Positions 7,820 through 15,577 of a stretch of DNA of 64,000 bases are shown in pieces. Numbering within the stretch: the stretch's first letter is position 1; each line of letters starts with the position of its first letter. The stretch is taken from contig NZ_FNHX01000004.1 of NCBI RefSeq assembly GCF_900103405.1, forward strand, positions 124,001 through 188,000, given 5' to 3'. The DNA is from Polaromonas sp. JS666. Its GTDB lineage: Bacteria > Pseudomonadota > Gammaproteobacteria > Burkholderiales > Burkholderiaceae_C. Below the pieces are notes generated by a model. That model did no database searches. It saw nothing but the letters and a program-made list of their open reading frames with translations, and was not told the DNA's origin. A program made the position numbers and the translations under genes.

Positions 7820-8785
7820 ATGGTCAGTGCCGTATTCCACAGCCCGCTTGAGGCCGCCCCCGCGGCCCGCGGCGGCGACAAACCCAAAGCCAGGGATGCC
7901 GGCCCTGCCCCATTGGCGGCTACCCACAACATGACAAACCCCTCCACCATTTCCCCCGCGGCACAGGCGGCCGCTCCTGTCGCACCGGCCCGCGCGCCCT
8001 GGGATGCCTCGTTTCTCTGGCTGGCGGTGCTGCCGCCGTTGCTGGGCCTGGGCCTTCTGGCGCTGGTCTGGGAGCTGGTGTTCATGGGCACGGGCGGCAG
8101 CATCCCGTCTCCCAAGGACACCCTCGCCCAGGCGGTGCAGATTTTCAGCGACCCCTTCTATAGCAAGGGGCCCAATGACCAGGGCGTGGGCTGGAACGTG
8201 CTGTCCTCGCTCAAGCGCGTGGCCATGGGTTTCGGCATGGCGGCCGTCGTCGGCATACCGGTCGGTTTCATGATCGGCCGCTTCAACTTCCTGAGCCGCA
8301 TGTTCAACCCGTTGATCAGCCTGCTGCGGCCGGTCTCGCCGCTGGCCTGGCTGCCGATAGGCCTGCTGGTCTTCAAGGGCGCCAACCCAGCCGCCATCTG
8401 GACCATCTTCATCTGCTCGATCTGGCCCATGATCATCAACACCGCCGTCGGCGTGCAGCGTGTGCCGCAGGACTATATGAACGTGGCGCGCGTGCTCAAG
8501 CTCAGCGAATGGAAGATCGTCACCAAGATCCTCTTCCCCGCCGTGCTGCCCTACATGCTGACCGGTGTGCGCCTGGCCGTCGGTACCGCCTGGCTGGTGA
8601 TCGTGGCGGCCGAAATGCTGACCGGCGGCGTCGGCATAGGCTTCTGGGTCTGGGACGAGTGGAACAACCTCAACGTCAAGAACATCATCATCGCGATCTT
8701 CGTGATCGGCATCGTCGGCCTGGTGCTGGAATTCGCGCTGATCAAGCTGGCCACGGCCTTCACCTTCGAAGAAGTCAAGAACTGA
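7820..8785 (+). CDS. nrtB: Nitrate ABC transporter permease
   Basis: Membrane subunit of the nitrate importer. A 321-residue binding-protein-dependent permease with about six membrane segments and the EAA loop region AVGVQRVPQDYMNVARVLKL, where it contacts the ATPase. The first 50 or so residues are Ala/Pro-rich and cytosolic. The ATG at 7820 has an AGAGG ribosome site; an internal ATG at 7931 would remove most of that extension and cannot be excluded. It is followed 16 bp later by nrtD. Confidence 0.9.
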   Translation: MVSAVFHSPLEAAPAARGGDKPKARDAGPAPLAATHNMTNPSTISPAAQAAAPVAPARAPWDASFLWLAVLPPLLGLGLLALVWELVFMGTGGSIPSPKDTLAQAVQIFSDPFYSKGPNDQGVGWNVLSSLKRVAMGFGMAAVVGIPVGFMIGRFNFLSRMFNPLISLLRPVSPLAWLPIGLLVFKGANPAAIWTIFICSIWPMIINTAVGVQRVPQDYMNVARVLKLSEWKIVTKILFPAVLPYMLTGVRLAVGTAWLVIVAAEMLTGGVGIGFWVWDEWNNLNVKNIIIAIFVIGIVGLVLEFALIKLATAFTFEEVKN

Positions 8786-8801
8786 ACACGGGGAATACGC
8801 C

Positions 8802-9611
8802 ATGACATCCTTCACCACCAAGTACATCGAAATCCAGGGCGTAGCGCAGACCTTCAAGACCCGCAAGGGGCCGTTCCGCGCGCTGCAGAACATCAACCTG
8901 ACGGTCGCCAAGGGCGAGTTCGTCGCCCTGATCGGCCACTCGGGCTGCGGCAAGTCCACCCTGCTGAACCTGATCGCCGGCCTGACAACGCCTACCGAAG
9001 GTAGCCTGCTGTGCGCCAACCGCGAAATCGCCGGGCCCGGTCCGGAGCGCGCCGTGGTGTTCCAGAACCATTCGCTGCTGCCCTGGCTGACCTGTTTTGA
9101 GAACGTCTACCTCGCGGTCGAGCGCGTGTTCTCGGAGACTGAAAACAAGGCGCAACTCAAAGCCCGCACCGATGCGGCGCTGGCCATGGTCGGGCTGACG
9201 GCGGCGGCGCAAAAACGCCCCGGCGAAATCTCGGGCGGCATGAAGCAGCGCGTCGGCATCGCGCGCGCGCTGTCCATGGAGCCCAAGGTGCTGCTGCTCG
9301 ACGAACCCTTCGGCGCGCTGGACGCGCTGACCCGCGCCAAGCTGCAGGACGAGCTGCTGCAGATCGTGGCCACCACGCAAAGCACAGTGGTCATGGTGAC
9401 CCATGACGTCGATGAGGCGGTTCTGCTCTCCGACCGCATCGTGATGATGACCAACGGCCCCTCGGCCACGATAGGCGAGGTGCTGCAGGTCGAGTTGCCG
9501 CGGCCCCGTTCGCGCGTGGCGCTGGCCGAGGACATCCGCTACCTGGGCTACCGCAAGGCCGTGATCGACTTTCTTTATACGCGCCAGGGCCACGTCGAAA
9601 AAGCGGCCTGA
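8802..9611 (+). CDS. nrtD: Nitrate ABC transporter ATP-binding protein
   Basis: The 269-residue ATPase that powers nitrate uptake with NrtA and NrtB. Walker A is GHSGCGKST (Lys51), the Q-loop is VVFQNHSLLPWLT, the signature is EISGGMKQRVGIARAL and Walker B with the D-loop is VLLLDEPFGALDALTR, with the switch histidine in VMVTHDVDEA. It has a single nucleotide-binding domain of NrtD/TauB type and no C-terminal substrate-binding fusion (as NrtC has). It closes the nrtABD operon and is followed by an intergenic repeat. Confidence 0.93.
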   Translation: MTSFTTKYIEIQGVAQTFKTRKGPFRALQNINLTVAKGEFVALIGHSGCGKSTLLNLIAGLTTPTEGSLLCANREIAGPGPERAVVFQNHSLLPWLTCFENVYLAVERVFSETENKAQLKARTDAALAMVGLTAAAQKRPGEISGGMKQRVGIARALSMEPKVLLLDEPFGALDALTRAKLQDELLQIVATTQSTVVMVTHDVDEAVLLSDRIVMMTNGPSATIGEVLQVELPRPRSRVALAEDIRYLGYRKAVIDFLYTRQGHVEKAA

Positions 9612-9633
9612 GGCAGGCCAGAACAAACCAGCA

Positions 9634-9723
9634 GGGGCCGCGGAACCGGCTTTGCCGGGCCGCAGGCGCAGCGCCCCCTTGGGGGGCAGCGACCCGCGCA
9701 GCGGCGGAGCGTGGGGGCCCGCG
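9634..9723 (+). repeat. Intergenic G+C-rich repeat, copy 2
   Basis: CCGCGGAACCGGCTTTGCCG, a CGCAGGCGCAGCGCCCCCTT segment, GGGGGGCAGCGACCCGCG and GGAGCGTGGGGGC follow the layout of copy 1. The CCGGCTTTGCCGG palindrome is conserved in structure although its pairs differ from copy 1. It lies between nrtD and the sensor-kinase gene. Confidence 0.7.
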
Positions 9724-9756
9724 TCTTTCCGCAAGTTCGCACAAGGGAGGTTTTCT

Positions 9757-11880
9757 ATGTCCGCAGTTTTGCCAGTCCATGGCGCCGACAGGATCGCGGC
9801 CGCCCGGCCCACACGCAAAGCCGGTCCGGGCCTGTTCGGCAAATACCGCGAAATCATCATCGCGGTGGCCTTCTTCCTGCTGTTCGACCTCGGGGTGCTG
9901 GTGCTGAACTTCTACACCTCGTTCAAGATCGACCAGGACACCGTGACCATCAACCTGTCGGGGCGCCAGCGTTATGTGTCGCAGCGCGTCGCGCGCACCC
10001 TGCTGGAGCTTGACGCCACGCGCGCCGCCGGGCTTTTCTACAAGCCCGAGACCCTGGCGGAGCTGCGCTCGGGCGCCAAGATCTTCCAGATCTCGCAGGT
10101 GGCTTTTCGCGAAGGCGGAACGATTCCCGGCGGCGACGGCAAGCCGGTCTACCTGCATCCCGTGACATCCAGCCGCGGCCGCGAGCTCGAAGAAAAGGTG
10201 GAAGTCCTGTGGAAACCCTACTTCGCCCTGCTCCAGCCCTTGCTGACCGGTGACAACTTCACGCAGCAGGAATTGGCCGCCGCGCTGGCCTACAGCCAGG
10301 CCCACAACAGCGAACTGCTGGGCGCGGCCAATGATTTCGTGACCGAGACACAGCAGATAGGCGCGTCGCGCGCCAGCGTGCTGCGCATGGTGCAAACCGG
10401 CGGCATCGTGCTGGCCCTGCTGAACTTCGCCTTCATCCTGTTCAAGTTTTTGCGCCGCCTGAAAACCTCCGACGCCGCGATTGAAGCGGCGACAGAGGAA
10501 AACCGCGAAATCCTCGCGAGCGTGCGCGAAGGCCTGTTCCTGCTCACGCCGGGGCACCAGTTGGGCTCCCAGCTGTCCCGCTCCACCCATGTGCTGTTCG
10601 GCAAGACGCTGGCGCCGGGGCAGAATTTTTTCGAGGTGCTGTCAACGATGGTGTCCCTCAAGGCCCTCACCGACGCGCGCGACTATGTCGAGCTGCTGTT
10701 CTCCCCGCATGTAAAGGAACAGCTGGTCCAGGGCATCAACCCGCTGTCGGAAGTGGAACTCACCGTTGCCAACCGCCTGGGCCAGCAGACCACCCGTTAC
10801 CTGTCCTTCCATTTCAACCGGGTGCAGGACGGCGCCACCGTGCGGCACCTGCTGGTCACCGTGCAGGACATCACGCAAAAGGTCGAACTGCAGGCCAGGC
10901 TCGCCGGCGAACGCCAGCGTTCGCAAAAAGAGCTGTCCATGATGCTCAAGGCCTTCGAGACCGAGCCGGCCATGATGCGGGCCTTCGTCGAGCGCGCCGA
11001 GGCTTCGCTGCTGGAAGTCAACGATCTGCTGCGCAGCACCTCCTCGGCCGCCTCCGAGATCCAGGTGCTCAAGGCGGTGGACGGCGCCTACCGCCGCATC
11101 CACGCCTTCAAGGGCGACGCCGCCTCGCTGGGCCTGGAAATCCTGGCCACGCTGGCCCACCAGTTCGAGAGTGAATTGCAAAAGCTCAAGGACAGCGGCG
11201 CGGCCACCGGCGACGCCTTGCTTGCCCTGCCCTTGCCGCTGGAGGACCTGCTCTCCAAGGTGGGGGCTTTCAAGGCCTTGGGCCAGAAACGCTCCGGTGA
11301 GGACGCGCCGTCCCGGCAAGCGAACTCGCCGGAAAGCCTGCATACCGCGCTGTCGCAACTAGCGGCCGAGGTGGCGGCCGACTGCGGCAAGCGCGTGAAG
11401 GCCGATGTTCGCATGGCCGGCGCGCCGGAAATGCCGCCGGCCAAGATGAACCTGGTGCGTGAAATCGCCATCCAGCTGCTGCGCAATGCCGTGGTGCACG
11501 GCGTGGAAACCCCGGCCTCGCGGCAGGCCGTAGGCAAACCCGCCGAAGGCCAGCTCAGCGTGGTGCTGGGCCCTGACGAAGCCGGCCAATGGCAGCTCAC
11601 GGTTCGCGACGACGGCGCCGGCCTGAACGCTGCCGACGTGCGCCGCCGCCTGCTGGAGCTGGGCTGGTACAACGCCGAGCAGTTGCAGAGTTTCAGCGAC
11701 AAGCAGATCGTCGCGAACATCTTCAAGCCCGGCTTTTCGACCGCCGGCACGGCGTCGCGGCATGCCGGCCGCGGTGTCGGCCTGGACCTGGTGCAGGCCA
11801 ATGTGCAAAGCCTGGGCGCGCGCCTGCTGCTGTCGAGCACGCCCGGCCAGCACACCGAGTTCCGGGTCGTGTTTTCCTGA
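9757..11880 (+). CDS. Membrane CheA-like sensor protein: NIT/PilJ-type sensor, Hpt and histidine-kinase ATPase domains
   Basis: A 707-residue predicted inner-membrane protein. Membrane segments lie at about 33-55 (IIIAVAFFLLFDLGVLVL) and 213-232, bracketing a periplasmic region that opens with LSGRQRYVSQRVARTLLEL, the GRQR(M/Y)xSQR motif of type IV pilus/nitrate sensor (PilJ/NIT-like) domains. A PAS-like cytoplasmic stretch is followed by an Hpt-like motif RIHAFKGDAASLGLE (His449) and a CheA-type ATPase domain with N box LLRNAVVHGVE (Asn577), G1 VRDDGAGL and G2 GRGVGLDLV. There is no obvious CheW-like domain. A GGGAGG ribosome site precedes the ATG. Its placement between nrtABD and narK, with receiver and CheX-like genes next, suggests nitrate or nitrite sensing; that is inference. 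Confidence 0.8.
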   Translation: MSAVLPVHGADRIAAARPTRKAGPGLFGKYREIIIAVAFFLLFDLGVLVLNFYTSFKIDQDTVTINLSGRQRYVSQRVARTLLELDATRAAGLFYKPETLAELRSGAKIFQISQVAFREGGTIPGGDGKPVYLHPVTSSRGRELEEKVEVLWKPYFALLQPLLTGDNFTQQELAAALAYSQAHNSELLGAANDFVTETQQIGASRASVLRMVQTGGIVLALLNFAFILFKFLRRLKTSDAAIEAATEENREILASVREGLFLLTPGHQLGSQLSRSTHVLFGKTLAPGQNFFEVLSTMVSLKALTDARDYVELLFSPHVKEQLVQGINPLSEVELTVANRLGQQTTRYLSFHFNRVQDGATVRHLLVTVQDITQKVELQARLAGERQRSQKELSMMLKAFETEPAMMRAFVERAEASLLEVNDLLRSTSSAASEIQVLKAVDGAYRRIHAFKGDAASLGLEILATLAHQFESELQKLKDSGAATGDALLALPLPLEDLLSKVGAFKALGQKRSGEDAPSRQANSPESLHTALSQLAAEVAADCGKRVKADVRMAGAPEMPPAKMNLVREIAIQLLRNAVVHGVETPASRQAVGKPAEGQLSVVLGPDEAGQWQLTVRDDGAGLNAADVRRRLLELGWYNAEQLQSFSDKQIVANIFKPGFSTAGTASRHAGRGVGLDLVQANVQSLGARLLLSSTPGQHTEFRVVFS

Positions 11881-11943
11881 AGCCGCCCGACATGACCCCA
11901 TCCCAGACATCCCAAACATCCAAAACCCCCAAGGAGGCTCACC

Positions 11944-12315
11944 ATGCGATTGCTGATTGTTGACGACTCCAACATGATCCGCACCCGCATCTCGCGTGTG
12001 GTGCAAAACGGCGGCATCAAGGGCATCGTGCTCGCAGGCCTGGCCAGAAACGGCAACGAGGCCGTGCGGCTGGCCCGAGCGACCCGGCCCGAAGTCGTCA
12101 CCATGGACCTGACCATGCCCGAGATGGACGGCATCGAATGCATTTCCGCGCTGCTCAAGCTGGACCCGGCCGTCAAGATCCTCGTGGTCAGCGCGCTCAG
12201 CGACAAGTCGACGGCCATCCAGGCGCTCAAGCTGGGCGCGCGCGGCTTCGTCGCCAAACCCTTCACCGATGACGAGCTGCAAATGGCATTGCTCGACATC
12301 GCCGACATGCGCTAA
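11944..12315 (+). CDS. Single-domain CheY-like response regulator
   Basis: A 123-residue receiver with no output domain. The acidic pocket is Asp7-Asp8, the phosphoacceptor Asp55 in VTMDLTMPEMDG, the switch Ser83 in ILVVSALSD and Lys105 in FVAKPF; all are intact, so it should be phosphorylatable. An AAGGAGG ribosome site precedes the ATG at 11944. It is 63 bp after the sensor kinase and 11 bp before the CheX-like gene, so the three are very likely one signalling operon. Confidence 0.9.
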   Translation: MRLLIVDDSNMIRTRISRVVQNGGIKGIVLAGLARNGNEAVRLARATRPEVVTMDLTMPEMDGIECISALLKLDPAVKILVVSALSDKSTAIQALKLGARGFVAKPFTDDELQMALLDIADMR

Positions 12316-12326
12316 GGAGGGCTGCT

Positions 12327-12785
12327 ATGGCCACACTCAACGAAAACGACCTCAAGCTGTTTGTCGACTCGATCCGGCATTACCTCAAGGTCACCACGCG
12401 GCAGGAGCCGCAGATCACCTCGGCCTACCTCGGCTCGGGCGATATCGAGGGCTTTGAATTCAACGGCATCGTGGCCTTTTCGGGCAGCCACAACGGCCAT
12501 GTGATGGTCTCCATGCCGGGCAAGCTGGTGCGTGAAATTTTGCTGCTGCAGCATGAAACCGACCTCAGCGACGGCAACCTGCTGGACGCCGTGGGCGAAA
12601 TCGCCAACACGCTGGCCGGCAACGCGCGAAAAGCCCTGGGCTCCGAGCTGCAGATTTCGGTGCCCGTCAAGATGCAGGGCACGCAGGGCATGAAAGCCCG
12701 GGTGCGCACCCGCCCTTACGTCATCACGCTGCGCTGGAACCACTATTCGGCCATGGTCTGCGTCGACATGGACCGCAAGAACTGA
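12327..12785 (+). CDS. CheX-like chemotaxis-type phosphatase
   Basis: A 152-residue protein resembling CheX/CheC-family response-regulator phosphatases. The helix LLDAVGEIANTLAGNARKALG has the ExxN pattern (Glu91, Asn94) used by CheX to attack phosphorylated CheY, and the fold cues (FNGIVAFSGSHNGHVMVSMP) fit. It probably dephosphorylates the CheY-like protein encoded 11 bp upstream. Together with the CheA-like protein it makes a closed phosphorylation/dephosphorylation module inside the nitrate locus. The ribosome site is AAGGAGG. Confidence 0.75.
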   Translation: MATLNENDLKLFVDSIRHYLKVTTRQEPQITSAYLGSGDIEGFEFNGIVAFSGSHNGHVMVSMPGKLVREILLLQHETDLSDGNLLDAVGEIANTLAGNARKALGSELQISVPVKMQGTQGMKARVRTRPYVITLRWNHYSAMVCVDMDRKN

Positions 12786-12804
12786 GCTGAATTCCCGCCA
12801 GGGC

Positions 12805-12819
12805 GCACGCATTTTGTGC
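12805..12819 (+). promoter_or_regulatory. Candidate NtrC-binding site upstream of narK
   Basis: GCACGCATTTTGTGC fits GCAC-N6-GGTGC with one mismatch (T for G at the right half-site). It lies about 70 bp upstream of the narK -24 element. Further GTGCG/GCGCAC half-sites follow at 12820-12826 and 12867-12881, so more than one dimer could bind. Confidence 0.45.
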
Positions 12820-12888
12820 GGCGCACCAAAAGAAACCGGAAAACGGGCTGAAATCGCGCCGTGAGGGTGCGTTTTGTGCGCCCCAAGG

Positions 12889-12904
12889 TGGCACGCTTTT
12901 CGCA
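12889..12904 (+). promoter_or_regulatory. Sigma-54 promoter of narK
   Basis: TGGCACGCTTTTCGCA differs from the TGGCAC-N5-TTGCA consensus at one base and keeps GG-N10-GC spacing exactly. It is 42 bp upstream of the narK ATG. The short leader that would result holds no paired hexaloop element, unlike those of nrtA and nirB. Confidence 0.7.
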
Positions 12905-12946
12905 CTGAATCTGTGAATCAACCATCTCACAGAAAGAGCTTGCACC

Positions 12947-14161
12947 ATGGCGGGGTTCCGTAATTTTCTCAAGGCTGGTCACGCACCCACGCTGGGCGCG
13001 GCGTTTTTTTACTTCGCCTTCTCATGTTGCATCTGGGTCATGAACGGGGCCATGGCCCCTTTTATCTCGGAGACCTACAACCTTTCGCCCACCCAGAAGG
13101 GCGTGATGCTCTCGGTGCCCATCTTCGCCGGCGCGCTGATGCGCTTTCCGCTGGGCGTGCTGGCCCAGTACATAGGCCGCAAGAACGCCACCCTGGTGGA
13201 AATGGGCCTGATCATGGTGGCCCTGCTGTTCGGCTATTTCATCGTCGACTCCTACAGCAGCCTGCTGGCCATGGGCGTGCTGCTGGGTATTGCCGGCGCC
13301 AGCTTCGGTGTCGCGCTGAGCCTGGGTTCAGGCTCCTTTCCGCCGCGCTACAAGGGTTTGGCCATGGGCCTGGTCGGTGCCGGCAATGTGGGCACCGCCG
13401 TTTCCGTGCTCGTCGCGCCGGCGCTGGCCCAGCGCTTCGGCTGGCAGTCGGTCTACGGCATTGCCGCTGTGGCCATGCTGCTGCCCATGATCGCGATGAT
13501 TCTTTTTGCCAAAGAGCCCGATGACGTGGACAGCCACGCCACGCTGCGTGAGCATGTCGCCTGCCTGTTCGAGAAAGACGGCTGGGCCTTCAGCCTGATC
13601 TACGCCGTGAGCTTCGGCGGCTTCATAGGCCTGGCCACGTTTTTGCCCTCCTACTATTACGACCAGTTCGGCGTCAGCAAAGTGCAGGCGGGCCAGCTGT
13701 CCATGCTGGCGGCCTTTATGGGCGCGGCGCTGCGCATCTTCGGCGGCTGGATTTCCGACCGCTGGGGCGGCGTCAACACCCTGAGCGTGGTGCTGCTCAC
13801 CATCGCCGGCACCTTGATCGCCTGCGGCCTGGCCGGCGGCTCCCTGGCCGCCACCACGCTGCTGGTGATGCTGTGCTTTGCCGCCCTGGGCGCAGGCAAC
13901 GGCGCCCTCTTCCAGCTCGTGCCCCTGCGCTGGCCCCTGGCCACCGCGGTCGCCGGCTCCATGATCGGCGAAATAGGCGCCCTGGGCGGCGGCCTGGTGC
14001 CCAACGCCATGGGTATCTCCAAACAATATGCCGGGACCTATATGTGGGGGTTCTTCTTTTTTGCGGCTTTGGCTTTGGGGATGTTGGTGATGCTTCGGGT
14101 CATGCAGATTCGCTGGACTCGAACATGGGCTGAGAAAGGTGGGAGGGCGCGTAGCGCCTAA
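12947..14161 (+). CDS. narK: Nitrate/nitrite transporter, major facilitator superfamily
   Basis: A 404-residue MFS protein with about 12 membrane segments of the NarK/NasA nitrate porter group. The first part has SCCIWVMNGAMAPFISE and FPLGVLAQYIGRKNATLVEM; segment 5 carries the glycine-rich LLGIAGASFGVALSLGSG nitrate signature, and the second is around AALGAGNGALFQLVPLRWP. It gives the locus a second nitrate entry route beside the ABC system, or a nitrite exporter. It has its own sigma-54 promoter and a hairpin at its 3' end. The ATG at 12947 follows AGAAAGAG. Confidence 0.92.
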   Translation: MAGFRNFLKAGHAPTLGAAFFYFAFSCCIWVMNGAMAPFISETYNLSPTQKGVMLSVPIFAGALMRFPLGVLAQYIGRKNATLVEMGLIMVALLFGYFIVDSYSSLLAMGVLLGIAGASFGVALSLGSGSFPPRYKGLAMGLVGAGNVGTAVSVLVAPALAQRFGWQSVYGIAAVAMLLPMIAMILFAKEPDDVDSHATLREHVACLFEKDGWAFSLIYAVSFGGFIGLATFLPSYYYDQFGVSKVQAGQLSMLAAFMGAALRIFGGWISDRWGGVNTLSVVLLTIAGTLIACGLAGGSLAATTLLVMLCFAALGAGNGALFQLVPLRWPLATAVAGSMIGEIGALGGGLVPNAMGISKQYAGTYMWGFFFFAALALGMLVMLRVMQIRWTRTWAEKGGRARSA

Positions 14162-14170
14162 GCACCTTTT
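14135..14170 (+). terminator. Terminator overlapping the narK stop codon
   Basis: AAAGGTG (14135-14141) pairs with CACCTTT (14163-14169), with an inner GGCGC-GTA-GCGCC hairpin, and ends in TTTTC. The stop codon 14159-14161 lies within it. Confidence 0.55.
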
Positions 14171-14391
14171 CAGCGAAGGCCCACCTTTTCAGCAAAGTTA
14201 AGCGAAGCGTGCCGTCGCTAGAAGGGGGCGGGCGCGCAGTGCTTGATCGGCGTGCGCTGCTCCTCAAAAAAATGAGGGTGGCTGGCATTATGATGCCGCC
14301 AAAGCGAGGGGGCCATCCATCATTCGACACCGACGCTACGCGCCGGTGAACTTGGCCGGTTAGGCATCGTTCCAAATCGCAAGGAGCAAAC

Positions 14392-15204
14392 ATGATCAAA
14401 ATACTTCGCTGTTCCGCAGCTGTATTGTTGGCCCTTCTGGCCTCCCTCTCCCTGTTACCCACATCACTTCAAGCGGCACCCCCGGCGTCAGAGATTGGAG
14501 TGGTGGTCATGCACGGCAAGGGCGGCCGTCCCGGAAAATTTGTTGATGAACTGGCTACTGCATTCGAACGTGAGGGCTTTCAGGTTGCAAATCTGGAGAT
14601 GCCCTGGTCCGGCAGGCGCCAGTACGACGTAGACATGAATGGCGGGGTTGATGAAATAAGCCGCGCACTGGATGCAATGCGTGCCAAAGGTGCGCGTAAG
14701 GTGTTTGTAACCGGACACAGCCAAGGCGGGTTGTTCGCGTTGCACTACGGCGGACTCAAGCGTGTTGACGGTCTTGTTCTCATTGCGCCAGGCGGACAGG
14801 TGGATGCTGGTTCATTTGTCACCGCGCTGGGGCAATATGTGACCAAGGCTAAACAAATGGTCGATGAAGGACGCGGTAACGAGAAAGCTGATTTTGCCGA
14901 CTACGAAGGATCACGCGGCACCAATGTCATCACAACGACAGCAGCCATCTACCTGAACTGGTTTGATCCCAACGGCGCGCATACCACGCGCGCTTTCCGC
15001 AATGTCAAAGAAGGTACGCCGGTGTTATATGTCGCACCCAAACGAGACTATCCCGGCCTCCAACAAAGCAAACATCAAAATTTCCAGGCGCTTGCGCCGC
15101 ATCCGCTGACCCGACTGTACGAACCCAATTCGGATCACCTGAATGCCCCAGCTGCCGCTGCCAGCGAGGCTATTCTTTGGATACGTCAGGTTTCGGCCCA
15201 GTAG
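14392..15204 (+). CDS. Secreted alpha/beta-hydrolase-like protein
   Basis: A 270-residue protein with a signal peptide (MIKILRCSAAVLLALLASLS to about Ala28) and an alpha/beta-hydrolase core. The nucleophile elbow is VFVTGHSQGGLFALHYGG (Ser near residue 110), an oxyanion-type loop is VVVMHGKGGRPGKF, and the likely catalytic His is in SDHLNAP near the C-terminus. Substrate unknown. Base use is clearly lower in G+C than the neighbours, and it interrupts the nitrate locus, which suggests acquisition by transfer. A strong AAGGAG ribosome site lies 7 nt before the ATG. Confidence 0.7.
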   Translation: MIKILRCSAAVLLALLASLSLLPTSLQAAPPASEIGVVVMHGKGGRPGKFVDELATAFEREGFQVANLEMPWSGRRQYDVDMNGGVDEISRALDAMRAKGARKVFVTGHSQGGLFALHYGGLKRVDGLVLIAPGGQVDAGSFVTALGQYVTKAKQMVDEGRGNEKADFADYEGSRGTNVITTTAAIYLNWFDPNGAHTTRAFRNVKEGTPVLYVAPKRDYPGLQQSKHQNFQALAPHPLTRLYEPNSDHLNAPAAAASEAILWIRQVSAQ

Positions 15205-15577
15205 CATTACCGTACCGCACGAAGTCCTCATTCGCGTTAGGCATTTCGGGCCACTGCTGCAGCGGCCTTGTTGAACTGAATGTGCTGAACAGTCAGGCCG
15301 CCATATTGAATTGGTGAGACCCCAGAGAGAGGAGTCCAATCGGGCGGCCACGATGTCTGATTCTGATCATCGGCTGCGGCGCTGCTTTTTCTTATCTTTC
15401 GCATTCGGTTCCCGCTCCCGCCTGGCCCATGCTGACTGGGCCGAGGAGCGCAGCGTCGGGCGGGTCAGGGCTCGTGCCTGCCTGAGCGAAGCGAGTTTGC
15501 AAAGAGGTCGCTACCAATTCACTCGCTGCTCGCGCTCATCCCCATTGCCCCAGAAGCCAACTCAATACTCAATCACC
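15205..15577. other. Intergenic stretch without a supportable gene
   Basis: About 370 bp between the hydrolase and the convergent kinase gene. No frame has a ribosome site or recognisable product. It includes TGAATTGGT at 15305-15313 and its inverse ACCAATTCA at 15514-15522, about 200 bp apart, and a GTTAGGC near 15235 that also occurs at 14359. These may mark the edges of inserted DNA, but no recombinase or clear attachment site was found. Confidence 0.5.

Noticed and set aside
6497-9019. 840-residue open frame on the minus strand across nrtABD
   Set aside because: It is the antisense shadow of three clearly recognised + strand genes in high-GC DNA; its sequence is His/Gly/Val-rich with no domain and no ribosome site.
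14359-15241. Possible integron cassette around the hydrolase (GTTAGGC at both ends)
   Set aside because: GTTAGGC fits the attC core GTTRRRY, but no matching RYYYAAC or L-box pair was found in the right place and no integrase is present.
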